Of a DNA stretch of 34,397 bases, positions 23,039 to 32,837 are shown in pieces. The DNA lies in assembly GCF_001279695.1 (NCBI RefSeq), contig NZ_LGDD01000344.1:1-34397 (forward strand), read 5' to 3'. Numbering within the stretch: position 1 is the first letter of the stretch; every line of letters starts with the position of its first letter. This DNA comes from Streptomyces sp. WM6378 (lineage in GTDB: Bacteria; Actinomycetota; Actinomycetes; Streptomycetales; Streptomycetaceae). A model generated the notes under the pieces. It was given only the letters and a program-made list of their open reading frames with translations. It ran no database searches and had not been told where the DNA came from. Made by a program: the position numbers and the translations under genes.

Positions 23039-24307
23039 TCAGGCGCCGGTGACCTCGACGGCCGCCAGGTTCTTCTTGCCCCGGCGCAGCACCAGCCAGC
23101 GCCCGTGCAGGAGCTCCTCCGCCGTGGCCACCGCGTCCTCGGCGGTCACCTTCACGTTGTTCACGTAGGCGCCGCCCTCCTTCACGGTGCGGCGGGCGGC
23201 CGACTTGCTGGCGACCAGGCCGACCTCGGCGAACAGGTCGGTGACCAGGCCGAGTTCGGACACCTGGGCGTGCGGCAGCTCGGACAGGGCGGCGGCCAGC
23301 GTCGACTCGTCCAGCTCGGTGAGCTCGCCCTGGCCGAACAGCGCCTTGGACGCGGCGATCACGGCCGCGCACTGGTCGGCGCCGTGGACCAGAGTGGTCA
23401 GCTCCTCGGCGAGCGCGCGCTGCGCGGCCCGGGCCTGCGGCCGCTCCTCGGTGAGCTTCTCCAGCTCCTCGATCTCCTCGCGGGACTTGAAGCTGAAGAT
23501 CCGCAGGAACTTCGAGACGTCCCGGTCGTCCGCGTTCAGCCAGAACTGGTAGAAGGCGTACGGCGTGGTCTTCTCGGGGTCGAGCCAGACCGTGCCGGAC
23601 TCCGTCTTGCCGAACTTGGTGCCGTCCGCCTTGGTGATCAGCGGCGTGGCCAGCGCGTGCACGTCGGCGTCGGGCTCGACCCGGTGGATCAGGTCGGTGC
23701 CCGCCGTGAGGTTGCCCCACTGGTCGCTGCCGCCGGTCTGCAGCGTGCAGCCGTACCGCCGGTTCAGCTCCAGGAAGTCCATGCCCTGGAGGATCTGGTA
23801 GCTGAACTCGGTGTAGCTGATGCCCGCGTCGGAGTTGAGCCGCCGCGAGACGGCCTCCTTCGCGATCATCTTGTTGACCCGGAAGTACTTGCCGACGTCC
23901 CGCAGGAAGTCGATGGCCGACAGGCCCGACGTCCAGTCCAGGTTGTTGACCATCGTCGCGGCGTGCGGGCCCTCGAAGTCGAGGAACCGCTCGATCTGGC
24001 CGCGCAGCCGCTCGACCCAGCCCGCCACGACCTCCGGCGCGTTCAGCGTGCGCTCCGAGTTCGGCTTCGGGTCGCCGATCAGGCCGGTGGCGCCGCCGAC
24101 CAGGCCCAGCGGCCGGTTCCCCGCGAGCTGGATCCGGCGCATCGTGAGGATCTGCACCAGGTTGCCGAGGTGCAGGCTGGGCGCGGTCGGGTCGAAGCCG
24201 CAATAGAACGTGACGGGACCGTCCGCGAACGCCTTGCGCAATGCGTCCTCGTCAGTGGAGAGGGCGATCAGCCCACGCCACTGCAGTTCGTCGACGATGT
24301 CCGTCAC
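23039..24307 (-). CDS. tyrS: Tyrosyl-tRNA synthetase
   Basis: This is a 422-aa class I synthetase. The catalytic domain has [16 protein letters not shown] (HIGH variant HLGN near residues 45-48), the tyrosine-binding [18 protein letters not shown] and DQWGNLTAG stretches, and KFGKTESG (KMSKS variant). A C-terminal S4-like RNA-binding domain covers about residues 355-420 ([15 protein letters not shown]). It charges tRNA-Tyr with tyrosine and is essential. The GTG at 24307 is preceded by AAGGAGAC. A TATAAC hexamer overlapping the TldE stop could be its own -10. No T-box leader is visible in the 44-nt gap. Confidence 0.97.
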   Translation of the reverse strand: MTDIVDELQWRGLIALSTDEDALRKAFADGPVTFYCGFDPTAPSLHLGNLVQILTMRRIQLAGNRPLGLVGGATGLIGDPKPNSERTLNAPEVVAGWVERLRGQIERFLDFEGPHAATMVNNLDWTSGLSAIDFLRDVGKYFRVNKMIAKEAVSRRLNSDAGISYTEFSYQILQGMDFLELNRRYGCTLQTGGSDQWGNLTAGTDLIHRVEPDADVHALATPLITKADGTKFGKTESGTVWLDPEKTTPYAFYQFWLNADDRDVSKFLRIFSFKSREEIEELEKLTEERPQARAAQRALAEELTTLVHGADQCAAVIAASKALFGQGELTELDESTLAAALSELPHAQVSELGLVTDLFAEVGLVASKSAARRTVKEGGAYVNNVKVTAEDAVATAEELLHGRWLVLRRGKKNLAAVEVTGA

Positions 24308-24351
24308 GGGTCTCTTGTCTCCTTCAGACGTGCTTACTGACAGCACCGAGG

Positions 24352-25745
24352 TTATACGCCCCGGCTGACCGAACTCATGTTGAAGTCCGGGATGCGCAGC
24401 GCGGGCATCGCCGCCCGCGTGAAGTAGTCGCTCCACTCCCTGGGCAGGGTCTTCGCGGTGCGTCCGGCCTCGGTGGCCCGGGACAGCAGGTCCACCGGGG
24501 ACTCGTTGAAGCGGAAGTTGTTCACCTCGCCGACCACCTCGCCGTTCTCGACGAGGTACACGCCGTCCCGGGTCAGACCGGTGAGCAGCAGCGTCGCCGG
24601 GTCCACCTCGCGGATGTACCAGAGGCAGGTCACCAGGAGGCCCCGCTCGGTGGCGGCGACCATCTCGTCCAGGGTGCGCTCGCCGCCGCCGTCCAGGATC
24701 AGGTTCCCGGGGGAGGGGGCGACCGGCAGGCCGGTGAGCGCGGCGCTGTGCCGGGTGGTGACCAGGTGCTCCAGGCGGCCCTCGCGCATCCAGTCCGTCG
24801 CGGTGAGGGGAAGCCCGTTGTCGAACACCGACTCCGTGTCGCCCGAGGCGTGCGCCACCACGAACGGCGCGTACTCCAGGCCAGGCTCGTTCGGGTCGCT
24901 GCGCAGCGAGAGCGGCAGCTCGGAGAGGGTCTCGCCGATGCGGGTGCCGCCGCCCTGCCGGGAGAAGACGGTCCGGCCCTCGGCCGCGTCCCGGGCCGCC
25001 GCCGACCACAGCTGGTAGATCAGCAGGTCGGCCACGGCGGTCGGCGGCAGCAGCGTCTCGTACCGCCCGGCGGGCAGCTCGATGCGCCGCTCGGCCCAGC
25101 CGAGCCTGCGGGCGAGCTCCTCGTCGAGGGCCGCCACGTCGACGTCCTTGAAGTCGCCGGTCGCGCGCCCGGCCCAGGCCGAGCGGGTCCGGTCCGGCGA
25201 CTTGGCGTTGAGCTCCAGGGTGCCGTTGGGCTGGTCGTGGCGCAGCCGCAGGCCCGTGGACGTACCGAGGTAGGTGGAGTTCAGCTCGTGGTTGGCGAAG
25301 CCGTACAGCTCGCGGCCGCCCGCCCTGGCCCGCGCGAAGGCCTCGCCGAGTGCGGGTGCGAAATCGGCGAACACGGCGGAGGTGGTCTCGGCCGGGGTGT
25401 CGGTGAAGTCCGGGGAGAGGGGCACCCCGGTGACCAGCGGCTGCGCGTCCTCGGCGGGCCCGGCGCCGCGCGCGGCCGCCTCCGCGGCCCGTACCAGCGG
25501 CTCCAGGTCGTCGGCGGTGACGGCCGAGCGCGAGACGACACCTGAGGCGGTGCCCTCGGCTCCGTCGACCGTCGCGATCACGGTCAGGGTGCGCCCGCGG
25601 GTGACGCCGTTGGTGGTCAGTGCATTGCCGGCCCAGCGCAGGTTCGCCGAGGAGTGCTCGTCGGCGATGACGACACAGCCGTCGGCGGTGGACAGCTCCA
25701 GGGCCCGCTCGACGATCTCGTGCGGCTTGACGGTCGTACGGGAGC

Positions 25746-25749
<4 letters not shown>
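24352..25749 (-). CDS. tldE: TldE/PmbA-family protein, TldD partner
   Basis: This is a 465-aa protein of the TldD/PmbA fold. It carries the family blocks [18 protein letters not shown] near the N-terminus, [16 protein letters not shown] in the middle, and a C-terminal [20 protein letters not shown]. It lacks an HExxxH zinc motif, as expected for TldE, which shapes the protease chamber while TldD supplies the metal site. In E. coli the pair trims microcin B17 and other peptides. The start overlaps the tldD stop (ATGA, minus strand), giving tight coupling. Substrate in Streptomyces is unknown; no RiPP precursor was seen nearby. Confidence 0.88.
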
Positions 25750-27278
<1,529 letters not shown>

Positions 27279-27420
27279 AGCTGTCTCCCTGTCGTATGAG
27301 ACCGGTCGCCCCGATCATGTCGCGCCGACGGGCCTCGTGACTACGGCTTTCTGTAGGGACCCGACAGCGCTCGTTCCACGCCACTGTCAGGGCTCGATTC
27401 CTCGTAAGTCGGGCCGTACC

Positions 27421-27452
27421 GATAGTTTGCGTGGAGTACGAATCCACCTATC
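27421..27452 (+). other. Bulged hairpin in the fabG leader
   Basis: GATAG (27421-27425), then a 5-nt TTTGC bulge and GTGGA (27431-27435), pair with TCCAC-CTATC (27443-27452). TAGTTT at 27423-27428 may be the -10, in which case the left arm would not be transcribed. Role unproven. Confidence 0.3.
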
Positions 27453-27466
27453 GAAAGGGTGATCCG

Positions 27467-28186
27467 TTGAGCCGCTCGGTTCTCGTCACCGGAGGCAACC
27501 GGGGCATCGGCCTCGCCATCGCCCGCGCTTTTGCCGACAGCGGCGACAAGGTCGCGATCACGTACCGCTCCGGAGAGCCGCCCGAGGCCCTCACCGAATT
27601 GGGCTGTCTGGCCGTCAGGTGTGACATCACCGACACCGAGCAGGTGGAGCAGGCCTACAAGGAGATCGAGGACAAGCACGGTCCCGTCGAGGTCCTGGTC
27701 GCCAACGCGGGCATCACCAAGGACCAGCTCCTGATGCGCATGTCCGAGGAGGACTTCACGTCCGTCCTCGACACCAACCTCACCGGCACCTTCCGCGTGG
27801 TCAAGCGCGCCAACCGCGCCATGCTGCGCGCGAAGAAGGGCCGCGTGGTCCTGATCTCCTCGGTCGTCGGGCTGCTCGGCTCGGCGGGCCAGGCCAACTA
27901 CGCCGCCTCCAAGGCCGGTCTGGTCGGCTTCGCCCGGTCGCTCGCGCGTGAGCTCGGGTCCCGGAACATCACTTTCAACGTCGTCGCACCCGGTTTCGTC
28001 GACACCGACATGACCAAGGTGCTCACCGAGGAGCAGCGCGCGGGCATCGTGTCCCAGGTGCCGCTGGGCCGCTACGCGCAGCCCGAGGAGATCGCCGCCG
28101 CGGTGAAGTTCCTCGCCTCCGACGACGCCTCGTACATCACTGGAGCCGTCATCCCGGTTGACGGCGGATTGGGCATGGGTCACTGA
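27467..28186 (+). CDS. fabG: 3-oxoacyl-[acyl-carrier-protein] reductase
   Basis: This is a 239-aa SDR. The NADPH-binding TGGNRGIG is at residues 8-15, NAGITKD follows, and the active-site Tyr145-x3-Lys149 lies in NYAASKAG. The end VIPVDGGLGMGH is typical of actinobacterial FabG. It reduces beta-ketoacyl-ACP in type II fatty-acid synthesis and can also serve polyketide pathways. The TTG at 27467 is favoured: AAAGGGTGA lies upstream and the frame before it has poor codon bias, although a GTG at 27431 is open. Six nucleotides separate it from fabI, which catalyses the later reduction in the same cycle. Confidence 0.94.
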   Translation: MSRSVLVTGGNRGIGLAIARAFADSGDKVAITYRSGEPPEALTELGCLAVRCDITDTEQVEQAYKEIEDKHGPVEVLVANAGITKDQLLMRMSEEDFTSVLDTNLTGTFRVVKRANRAMLRAKKGRVVLISSVVGLLGSAGQANYAASKAGLVGFARSLARELGSRNITFNVVAPGFVDTDMTKVLTEEQRAGIVSQVPLGRYAQPEEIAAAVKFLASDDASYITGAVIPVDGGLGMGH

Positions 28187-28191
28187 TCACC

Positions 28192-28962
28192 ATGAGCGGA
28201 ATTCTCGAAGGCAAGCGCATCCTGATCACCGGTGTGCTGATGGAGTCCTCCATCGCCTTCCACACCGCGAAGCTGGCTCAGGAGCAGGGCGCCGAGGTCA
28301 TCCTGACCGCCTTCCCGCGCCCGACCCTGACCGAGCGCATCGCCAAGAAGCTCCCCAAGCCCGCCAAGGTCATCGAGCTCGACGTGACCAACCAGGAGCA
28401 CCTGGACCGGCTTCCGGGCCTGGTCAAGGAGGAGCTCGGCGGCCGTCTGGACGGCATCGTCCACTCCATCGGCTTCGCCCCGCAGGACGCCCTCGGCGGC
28501 AACTTCCTGAACACGCCGTTCGAGTCGGTCGCCACCGCCATGCACGTCTCGGCGTTCTCGCTGAAGTCGCTGACCATGGCCCTGCGCGAGCTGCTCGTCC
28601 CGGGCAGCGCCGTCGTCGGCCTCACCTTCGACGCGCAGTTCGCCTGGCCGCAGTACGACTGGATGGGCCCGGCCAAGGCCGCCCTTGAGGCCACGTCCCG
28701 TTACATGGCCCGTGACCTGGGCAAGGACGACATCCGCTGCAACCTGATCTCGGCGGGGCCGATCGGTTCGATGGCCGCCAAGTCCATCCCGGGCTTCGCG
28801 GAGCTCGCGGACGTGTGGAACCACCGTTCCCCGATGGAGTGGAACATGGCCGACCCCGAGCCCGCCGGCAAGGGTGTCGTCGCGCTGCTCTCGGACTGGT
28901 TCCCGAAGACCACGGGCGAGATCATCCACGTCGACGGCGGTCTGCACGCCGTGGGTGCCTGA
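28192..28962 (+). CDS. fabI: Enoyl-[acyl-carrier-protein] reductase (InhA-like)
   Basis: This is a 256-aa SDR-type enoyl reductase. The N-terminal GKRILITGVLMESSIAFH is the FabI/InhA cofactor motif, SIGFAPQ is present, and Tyr155-x6-Lys162 (YDWMGPAK) is the catalytic pair. It reduces trans-2-enoyl-ACP in the last step of each elongation cycle. The protein is closer in pattern to mycobacterial InhA than to enteric FabI, e.g. the LPKPAKVIELDV stretch. It is the distal gene of fabG-fabI and ends 18 nt before a perfect 15-bp hairpin. It is the family target of triclosan- and isoniazid-type inhibitors. Confidence 0.95.
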   Translation: MSGILEGKRILITGVLMESSIAFHTAKLAQEQGAEVILTAFPRPTLTERIAKKLPKPAKVIELDVTNQEHLDRLPGLVKEELGGRLDGIVHSIGFAPQDALGGNFLNTPFESVATAMHVSAFSLKSLTMALRELLVPGSAVVGLTFDAQFAWPQYDWMGPAKAALEATSRYMARDLGKDDIRCNLISAGPIGSMAAKSIPGFAELADVWNHRSPMEWNMADPEPAGKGVVALLSDWFPKTTGEIIHVDGGLHAVGA

Positions 28963-28980
28963 CCCCGCACAGCACGCATC

Positions 28981-29015
28981 GCGGCCGCCCACCGGACCTT
29001 CCGGTGGGCGGCCGC
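28981..29015 (+). terminator. 15-bp perfect terminator after fabI
   Basis: GCGGCCGCCCACCGG (28981-28995) pairs fully with CCGGTGGGCGGCCGC (29001-29015) around ACCTT. There is no T-tract. It closes the fabG-fabI transcript. Confidence 0.85.
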
Positions 29016-29091
29016 CGTGCGTGGACCGCGACTTCCCCGCAGACTGAATCAAACGGACATGTCGGGCAGTCGGCCGGGGAAGAGGTGGGGT

Positions 29092-29493
29092 GTGCGTCCG
29101 CTGCGTACGGGTCCCCGTGTGCGTCCCTTGAGCGTCGGGCAGCGCCGGGCCCTGGCCCTGCTGTTCCTCCTGCTCGCGACGGCCGCCGGGCTCGCCGCCC
29201 CCTCCGTGGTGCGCGCCGCCACCGCCCCCGACCCGGCGCCCGCCGTGGCGCCGCCCGAGCCGTTCGGCGCCGCGTGCCGGACCTCCGTGCAGGGCTCGCA
29301 CGTCACCGCGTACTGCCACAACCCCTACCCGGACGCCGACCTGGTGCGCCTGCACACCGACTGTGCCAACTGGTGGGACCTGGACGCGGACGCGGCGCCG
29401 GTGGAGGTGGGCCCCGGGCAGACCGTACGGCTGGGCGACCGCTGCTGGAAGGACGTCCGCGCGGTCTGGGTGACCCACCAGAAGGCGCCCTGA
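29092..29493 (+). CDS. Small secreted protein of unknown function
   Basis: This is a 133-aa protein. Arg-rich residues 1-20 precede a hydrophobic core (ALALLFLLLATAAGLAAP) and a probable signal-peptidase site near VVRAAT|A. The mature part of about 90 residues has four Cys (ACRTS, AYCHN, DCANWW, RCWKD), likely two disulfides, and a Trp-rich core. The GTG at 29092 is used because GAGGTGGGG precedes it; ATG 29059 would add 11 residues without a ribosome-binding site. It is flanked by terminators and so is probably monocistronic. I do not recognise a named family. Confidence 0.72.
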   Translation: MRPLRTGPRVRPLSVGQRRALALLFLLLATAAGLAAPSVVRAATAPDPAPAVAPPEPFGAACRTSVQGSHVTAYCHNPYPDADLVRLHTDCANWWDLDADAAPVEVGPGQTVRLGDRCWKDVRAVWVTHQKAP

Positions 29494-29511
29494 CCGCAGC
29501 AGAGTGCCCCG

Positions 29512-29532
29512 GCTGAGCGGCGTCCGCTCAGC
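29512..29532. terminator. Bidirectional terminator overlapping the GntR stop codon
   Basis: GCTGAGCGG (29512-29520) pairs with CCGCTCAGC (29524-29532) around CGT. The GntR stop (29528-29530) is inside the right arm. It also lies downstream of the secreted-protein gene on the plus strand. Confidence 0.65.
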
Positions 29533-30211
29533 GGGCTTCGAGCCGGTCCGGCAGGCAGATGAAGGCGTGGGCGGCGGCCTCGGAGGCGGCCGTCTCCGCG
29601 TCGCCGGCCCGGATCGCGTCGACCATCCGGCCGTGGTCCATGTGGTTCTCCGGGGTCATTTCCAGTGCCACGTCGTCGCGCAGCCAGTCGCGCAGCAGAT
29701 GGCCGAGGTCGGCGTACAGCTCGGTCAGTACGTCGTTGTGCGAGGCCGCGACGACCGCGAGGTGGAGCGTGGCGTCGGCCGCCACGAAGGCCTCCCGGTC
29801 GCCCGAGGCCCACGCCTGCTCGCGCCGCTCAAGGAGCGTGTCCAGCTGCTTCAGCTCGCGCTCGGTACGCCGCTCGGCGGCCAGCTTCGCCGCCGACGAC
29901 TCCAGCGTGGAGCGCAGCTCGGCCACGTGGCGCGGGTCCGCGTCGGCGAACCGGCGGTGCATCACCCCGGCCAGCTCGCTGGTCGCCACGACGTACGTCC
30001 CCGAGCCCTGGCGGATGTCGAGCAGGCCGTTGTGCGCGAGGGCGCGGACGGCCTCGCGGACGGTGTTGCGCGCCACCCCGAGCTGCTCGACCAGCTCCGG
30101 CTCGGTCGGGATGCGCGAACCCACCGCCCACTCGCCCGAGGTGATCTGGTTGCGCAGCTGCGCGATCACTTGGTCGGCGAGGGCGGACCGCCGGGGAGAG
30201 CTGAGGGTCAT
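29528..30211 (-). CDS. GntR-family regulator, FadR/FCD subfamily
   Basis: This is a 227-aa protein. The winged helix-turn-helix is at residues 8-72 (LADQVIAQLRNQITSGEW, then LGVARNTVREAVRALAHNGLL, GSGTYV). The all-helical FCD ligand domain of about 140 residues includes HLAVVAASHND and the metal-site histidines of HxxH type in MDHGRMVDAI. FCD regulators bind small organic acids or fatty acyl ligands. It is divergent from an MFS gene, with 80 bp between that contain a GATTGG-acaa-CCAATC dyad. It probably represses the transporter and itself. The ATG at 30211 is preceded by GGAG; longer forms would cross the operator. Confidence 0.93.
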   Translation of the reverse strand: MTLSSPRRSALADQVIAQLRNQITSGEWAVGSRIPTEPELVEQLGVARNTVREAVRALAHNGLLDIRQGSGTYVVATSELAGVMHRRFADADPRHVAELRSTLESSAAKLAAERRTERELKQLDTLLERREQAWASGDREAFVAADATLHLAVVAASHNDVLTELYADLGHLLRDWLRDDVALEMTPENHMDHGRMVDAIRAGDAETAASEAAAHAFICLPDRLEAR

Positions 30212-30251
30212 GGTGCTCCAGTCCGAGAGGGAGTCGGCAGTGACGAGAATC

Positions 30252-30267
30252 GATTGGACAACCAATC
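30252..30267. promoter_or_regulatory. Probable GntR/FCD operator
   Basis: GATTGGACAACCAATC is a 6+6 inverted repeat with a 4-bp spacer, AT-richer than its surroundings. It includes the likely -35 region (TTGGAC) of the MFS gene, so occupancy would block its promoter. Confidence 0.75.
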
Positions 30268-30279
30268 ATCCCATGATTC

Positions 30280-30285
30280 TATGAT
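30280..30285 (+). promoter_or_regulatory. -10 element of a leaderless MFS promoter
   Basis: TATGAT lies exactly 6 nt before the ATG at 30292, and no Shine-Dalgarno precedes that ATG. The spacing matches leaderless actinobacterial promoters. The -35 candidate TTGGAC is 20 bp upstream, longer than ideal. Confidence 0.6.
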
Positions 30286-30291
30286 GGCACC

Positions 30292-31578
30292 ATGCCCGAC
30301 GAAGAGACCAACACGCTGAGCCCGACGCCCGCCGTCCGCACCGAGCCCCTCGAAGCCCCCGCCGACGCGGGCCGGGTGCCGTCGTGGACGCGCTGGCTCG
30401 TACCGCTCGCGCTGGTCCTCGCCGCCGTCAACCTGCGCCCCGCCATCACCAGCCTCGGCTCGCTGATGAAGGAGGTCACCGGCGGGCTGCACATGAGCGG
30501 CGGCATCGCGGGCGTCCTCACCTCGGTCCCGGCGTTCTGCTTCGCCGTGTTCGGCGTCATGGCGCCGCGCCTCGCCCGCCGCTTCGGCCCCGGTGCCGTC
30601 GTGTTCGCGGGCATGGCCGCCATCACCGCCGGCCTGTTCCTGCGCCCCTTCGCGGGCGGCACCGTCACCTTCCTCGCGGCCAGCGCGCTCGCCCTGATGG
30701 GCATAGCCGTCAGCAACGTCCTGATGCCGGTGATCGTCAAGCGGTACTTCCCCGACCGGGTCGGCTCCATGACCGGCCTCTACTCGATGGCGCTCGCCGC
30801 GGGCACCTCGCTCGCCGCGGTCACCACCGTGCCCCTCACCGATGCGCTGGGCGGCAGCTGGCGCCAGGGGCTCGGCATCTGGGCGCTGCTCGCCGTCGTC
30901 GCGGTGGCCGCCTGGATCCCGCTGACACGCGACCGTTCCGGGAGCGCGGGCCCGGCCGTCGGTGCAAAGGAAGAGGCCGCCCCCGCCCTGCGCATCACCC
31001 GCAGCGGCACCGCCTGGGCGCTGGCCTGCTTCTTCGGGCTCCAGGCCACCGGCGCGTACATCACCATGGGCTGGATGCCGACGATCTTCCGTGACGCGGG
31101 CGTCTCGGCCGGCACCGCGGGGCTGCTGCTCTCCATCACCATGGTCATGGGCGTGCCGCTCGGCTTCGTCATCCCGTGGCTGGTCAACCGGCTGCGCAGC
31201 CAGGGCCCCATCGTCGTCGTGCTCGGCAGCTGCGGCCTGGCCGGCTACGCGGGGCTCTACCTCGCGCCGGCCGCCGGCGCCTGGGCCTGGGCGCTGCTGC
31301 TCGGCATCTCCAACTGCGCCTTCCCGCTCGCCCTCACGATGATCGGCAAGCGGTCGCGGACCGGCGCGGGCGTCGTACGGCTCTCCGCCTTCGCCCAGTG
31401 CGTCGGCTACCTGCTCTCCATCCCGGGGCCGCTCCTGGTCGGCGTCCTGCACGACCGCAGCGGCGGCTGGGACCTGCCCATCGCGCTGATGGCGGCGCTC
31501 ATGGTGCCGCAGATCGCCGTCGGCATCCTGGCGGGCCGCGACCGTACGATCGAGGACGAGGCCGGGGCCCGGCGATAG
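30292..31578 (+). CDS. MFS transporter of the CynX/NimT type
   Basis: This is a 428-aa protein with 12 predicted membrane helices. The first helix carries ALVLAAVNLRPAITSLGSL, the CynX/NimT signature LNLRPxxTS. Loop 2-3 reads APRLARRFGP, and a central charged loop of about 25 residues separates the two halves. Family members move cyanate, nitroimidazole-related or other small organic solutes. The substrate here is unknown; an FCD-type GntR regulator suggests an organic acid. A 38-aa membrane peptide follows 30 nt downstream. The ATG fits a leaderless start. Confidence 0.92.
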   Translation: MPDEETNTLSPTPAVRTEPLEAPADAGRVPSWTRWLVPLALVLAAVNLRPAITSLGSLMKEVTGGLHMSGGIAGVLTSVPAFCFAVFGVMAPRLARRFGPGAVVFAGMAAITAGLFLRPFAGGTVTFLAASALALMGIAVSNVLMPVIVKRYFPDRVGSMTGLYSMALAAGTSLAAVTTVPLTDALGGSWRQGLGIWALLAVVAVAAWIPLTRDRSGSAGPAVGAKEEAAPALRITRSGTAWALACFFGLQATGAYITMGWMPTIFRDAGVSAGTAGLLLSITMVMGVPLGFVIPWLVNRLRSQGPIVVVLGSCGLAGYAGLYLAPAAGAWAWALLLGISNCAFPLALTMIGKRSRTGAGVVRLSAFAQCVGYLLSIPGPLLVGVLHDRSGGWDLPIALMAALMVPQIAVGILAGRDRTIEDEAGARR

Positions 31579-31608
31579 CGGCCCGAACCCGGATGCGACA
31601 CTGGCCGC

Positions 31609-31725
31609 ATGCCAGTGCTCGAACCCAATCCGCAGAACAGCCACAAGAAGCTCCTGCTCGTGCTCGGCGCGATGCTCGCCGTCACGGTCGTCGTCGCCGT
31701 CATCGCGACGCTCGCCTCCCCCTGA
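31609..31725 (+). CDS. 38-aa membrane peptide, SGM_5486-type transporter-associated protein
   Basis: The frame starts at ATG 31609 and encodes MPVLEPNPQNSHKK, then one helix of 20 hydrophobic residues (LLLVLGAMLAVTVVVAVIAT), ending LASP. I recall a streptomycete family named 'SGM_5486 family transporter-associated protein' with this start and size. It follows the MFS gene by 30 nt. GACACT lies 6 nt before the ATG and there is no ribosome-binding site, so it may have its own leaderless promoter. It may stabilise or modulate the transporter, which is inference. Confidence 0.82.
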   Translation: MPVLEPNPQNSHKKLLLVLGAMLAVTVVVAVIATLASP

Positions 31726-31772
31726 CCGAGGCCCTGACCGCGAGGCCCCGACCGGTGCCCCCGGACGGGGCC

Positions 31773-31823
31773 ATGGTGGTGCTAGCCCCACCATCCCCTA
31801 GGGGGTCAGGGTCAGGGTCGAGT
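31773..31823 (+). promoter_or_regulatory. Repeat-rich upstream regulatory region of the small membrane gene
   Basis: It contains an ATGGTGG-N8-CCACCAT dyad (31773-31794, enclosing GCTAGC), a CCCCTAGGGG palindrome (31795-31804), and three 6-nt-spaced direct repeats GGTCAG, GGTCAG, GGTCGA (about 31804-31821). A TAGGTT -10-like hexamer lies at 31862-31867. The set looks like an activator-controlled promoter; the regulator is not identified. Confidence 0.5.
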
Positions 31824-31936
31824 GGGTGGGTCACCGGATGGGATGACGGCCGCCGGATCCGTAGGTTTTGAGGTACCGCGACGGACACCCCGTCCGCCCC
31901 GCGGCACTCGAACCCGGAACCCACACGGAGGCGGTC

Positions 31937-32143
31937 ATGTCGGCCCACACCCACCCCAGGTCCCCCCAACCGGCCGCCGGTGGCGTCGACTTCAAGCTGC
32001 CGTGGTGGGGCGTCGTGCTGCCCGCGATCGCGTTCTTCGCGCTGCTCGCGCTCGTCATCGGATCGGGCGACACCCACACCGTCTCCGGTGACGGCACCCT
32101 CACCCACCTCGTCGACCGCATCCAGCAGAGCATCTCGCGTTAG
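31937..32143 (+). CDS. Small membrane protein of unknown function
   Basis: This is a 68-aa protein with an N-terminal His/Pro-rich hydrophilic segment (SAHTHPRSPQPAAGG). A single membrane helix (WWGVVLPAIAFFALLALVIGS) and a polar C-terminus (THTVSGDGTLTHLVDRIQQ) follow. The ATG at 31937 has GGAGG 6 nt upstream; the frame further upstream lacks a good start. About 210 bp of non-coding DNA with repeats precedes it. No family is recognised. The prominent promoter suggests regulated expression. Confidence 0.82.
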   Translation: MSAHTHPRSPQPAAGGVDFKLPWWGVVLPAIAFFALLALVIGSGDTHTVSGDGTLTHLVDRIQQSISR

Positions 32144-32238
32144 CGGGCAACAGCCCCCGCGAGCACAGGCGTCACCCCCCTGGCGGAGGCCTTCGACACC
32201 CTGCGCCCGATGGCGCGATTCATGCGAAGCTGGGGAAC

Positions 32239-32757
32239 ATGAGCGTCGATACACCCCGCAGGATCGTCCTTCTGAGGCACGCGAAAGCCGACTGGCCCCA
32301 GGTGTCCGACCACGACCGGCCGCTCGCCGAACGGGGCAGGGCGGACGCCCCCGTCGCCGGCCGCTGGCTGGCCGGGGCCGGCGTCGGCCCGGACCTCGCC
32401 CTCTGCTCCAGCGCGGCCAGGACCCGCGAGACCTGGAAGCTCGCCGTCCAGGAACTGCCGCAGCGCCCCAAGACGGTGTACGAGGAGCGGCTGTACGAGG
32501 CCTCCCTCGGCGAACTGATCGCGCTGGTCAACGAGACCCCCGACGACGTCGCCGACCTCCTGCTCGTCGGGCACAACCCCGGAATGCACGCCCTTGCCGA
32601 CGCGCTCGCCGGTGACGCCGAGGGCGACCTGCTGGCCCGGATGAACCGCAGCGGCTTCCCCACCTGCGCCGTCGCCGTGCTCACCTTCAACGGCTCCTGG
32701 AAGTCCGTGGAGCACGGGGTGGGCAGGCTCGTCTCCTTCTGGTCCCCGCACGCCTGA
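32239..32757 (+). CDS. SixA-like histidine phosphatase
   Basis: This is a 172-aa protein of the phosphoglycerate-mutase-like superfamily. RHAK at residues about 13-16 holds the phospho-accepting His. SSAARTRETW provides the second arginine, and GHNPGM near residue 115 holds the second catalytic His. The short length and RHAK-A-DW start fit the SixA type, which removes phosphate from phosphohistidine or small substrates. Ribosome-binding site GGGGA is 5 nt upstream. A 14-bp terminator separates it from the convergent serB gene. The natural substrate is not known. Confidence 0.92.
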   Translation: MSVDTPRRIVLLRHAKADWPQVSDHDRPLAERGRADAPVAGRWLAGAGVGPDLALCSSAARTRETWKLAVQELPQRPKTVYEERLYEASLGELIALVNETPDDVADLLLVGHNPGMHALADALAGDAEGDLLARMNRSGFPTCAVAVLTFNGSWKSVEHGVGRLVSFWSPHA

Positions 32758-32781
32758 CCTCGCAGGCGGACTCCGGTACGC

Positions 32782-32822
32782 GGCGAAGGCCCCGGTACGC
32801 GATGCGCGCCGGGGCCTTCGCC
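32782..32822. terminator. 14-bp perfect terminator between SixA-like gene and serB
   Basis: GGCGAAGGCCCCGG (32782-32795) pairs fully with CCGGGGCCTTCGCC (32809-32822) around 13 nt. It is shared by the two convergent genes. Confidence 0.82.
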
Positions 32823-32837
32823 ACAGGACAACAAGGT

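Noticed and set aside
22973..24340. A 455-codon plus-strand frame opposite tyrS
   Set aside because: TyrS motifs (HLGN, KFGKT) are unambiguous on the minus strand, and the frame begins in the convergent terminator.
29017..29091. Upstream GTG (29017) and ATG (29059) starts for the small secreted protein
   Set aside because: GTG 29017 directly abuts the fabI terminator hairpin and neither has a ribosome-binding site. The signal-peptide layout is better with GTG 29092, though ATG 29059 is not excluded.
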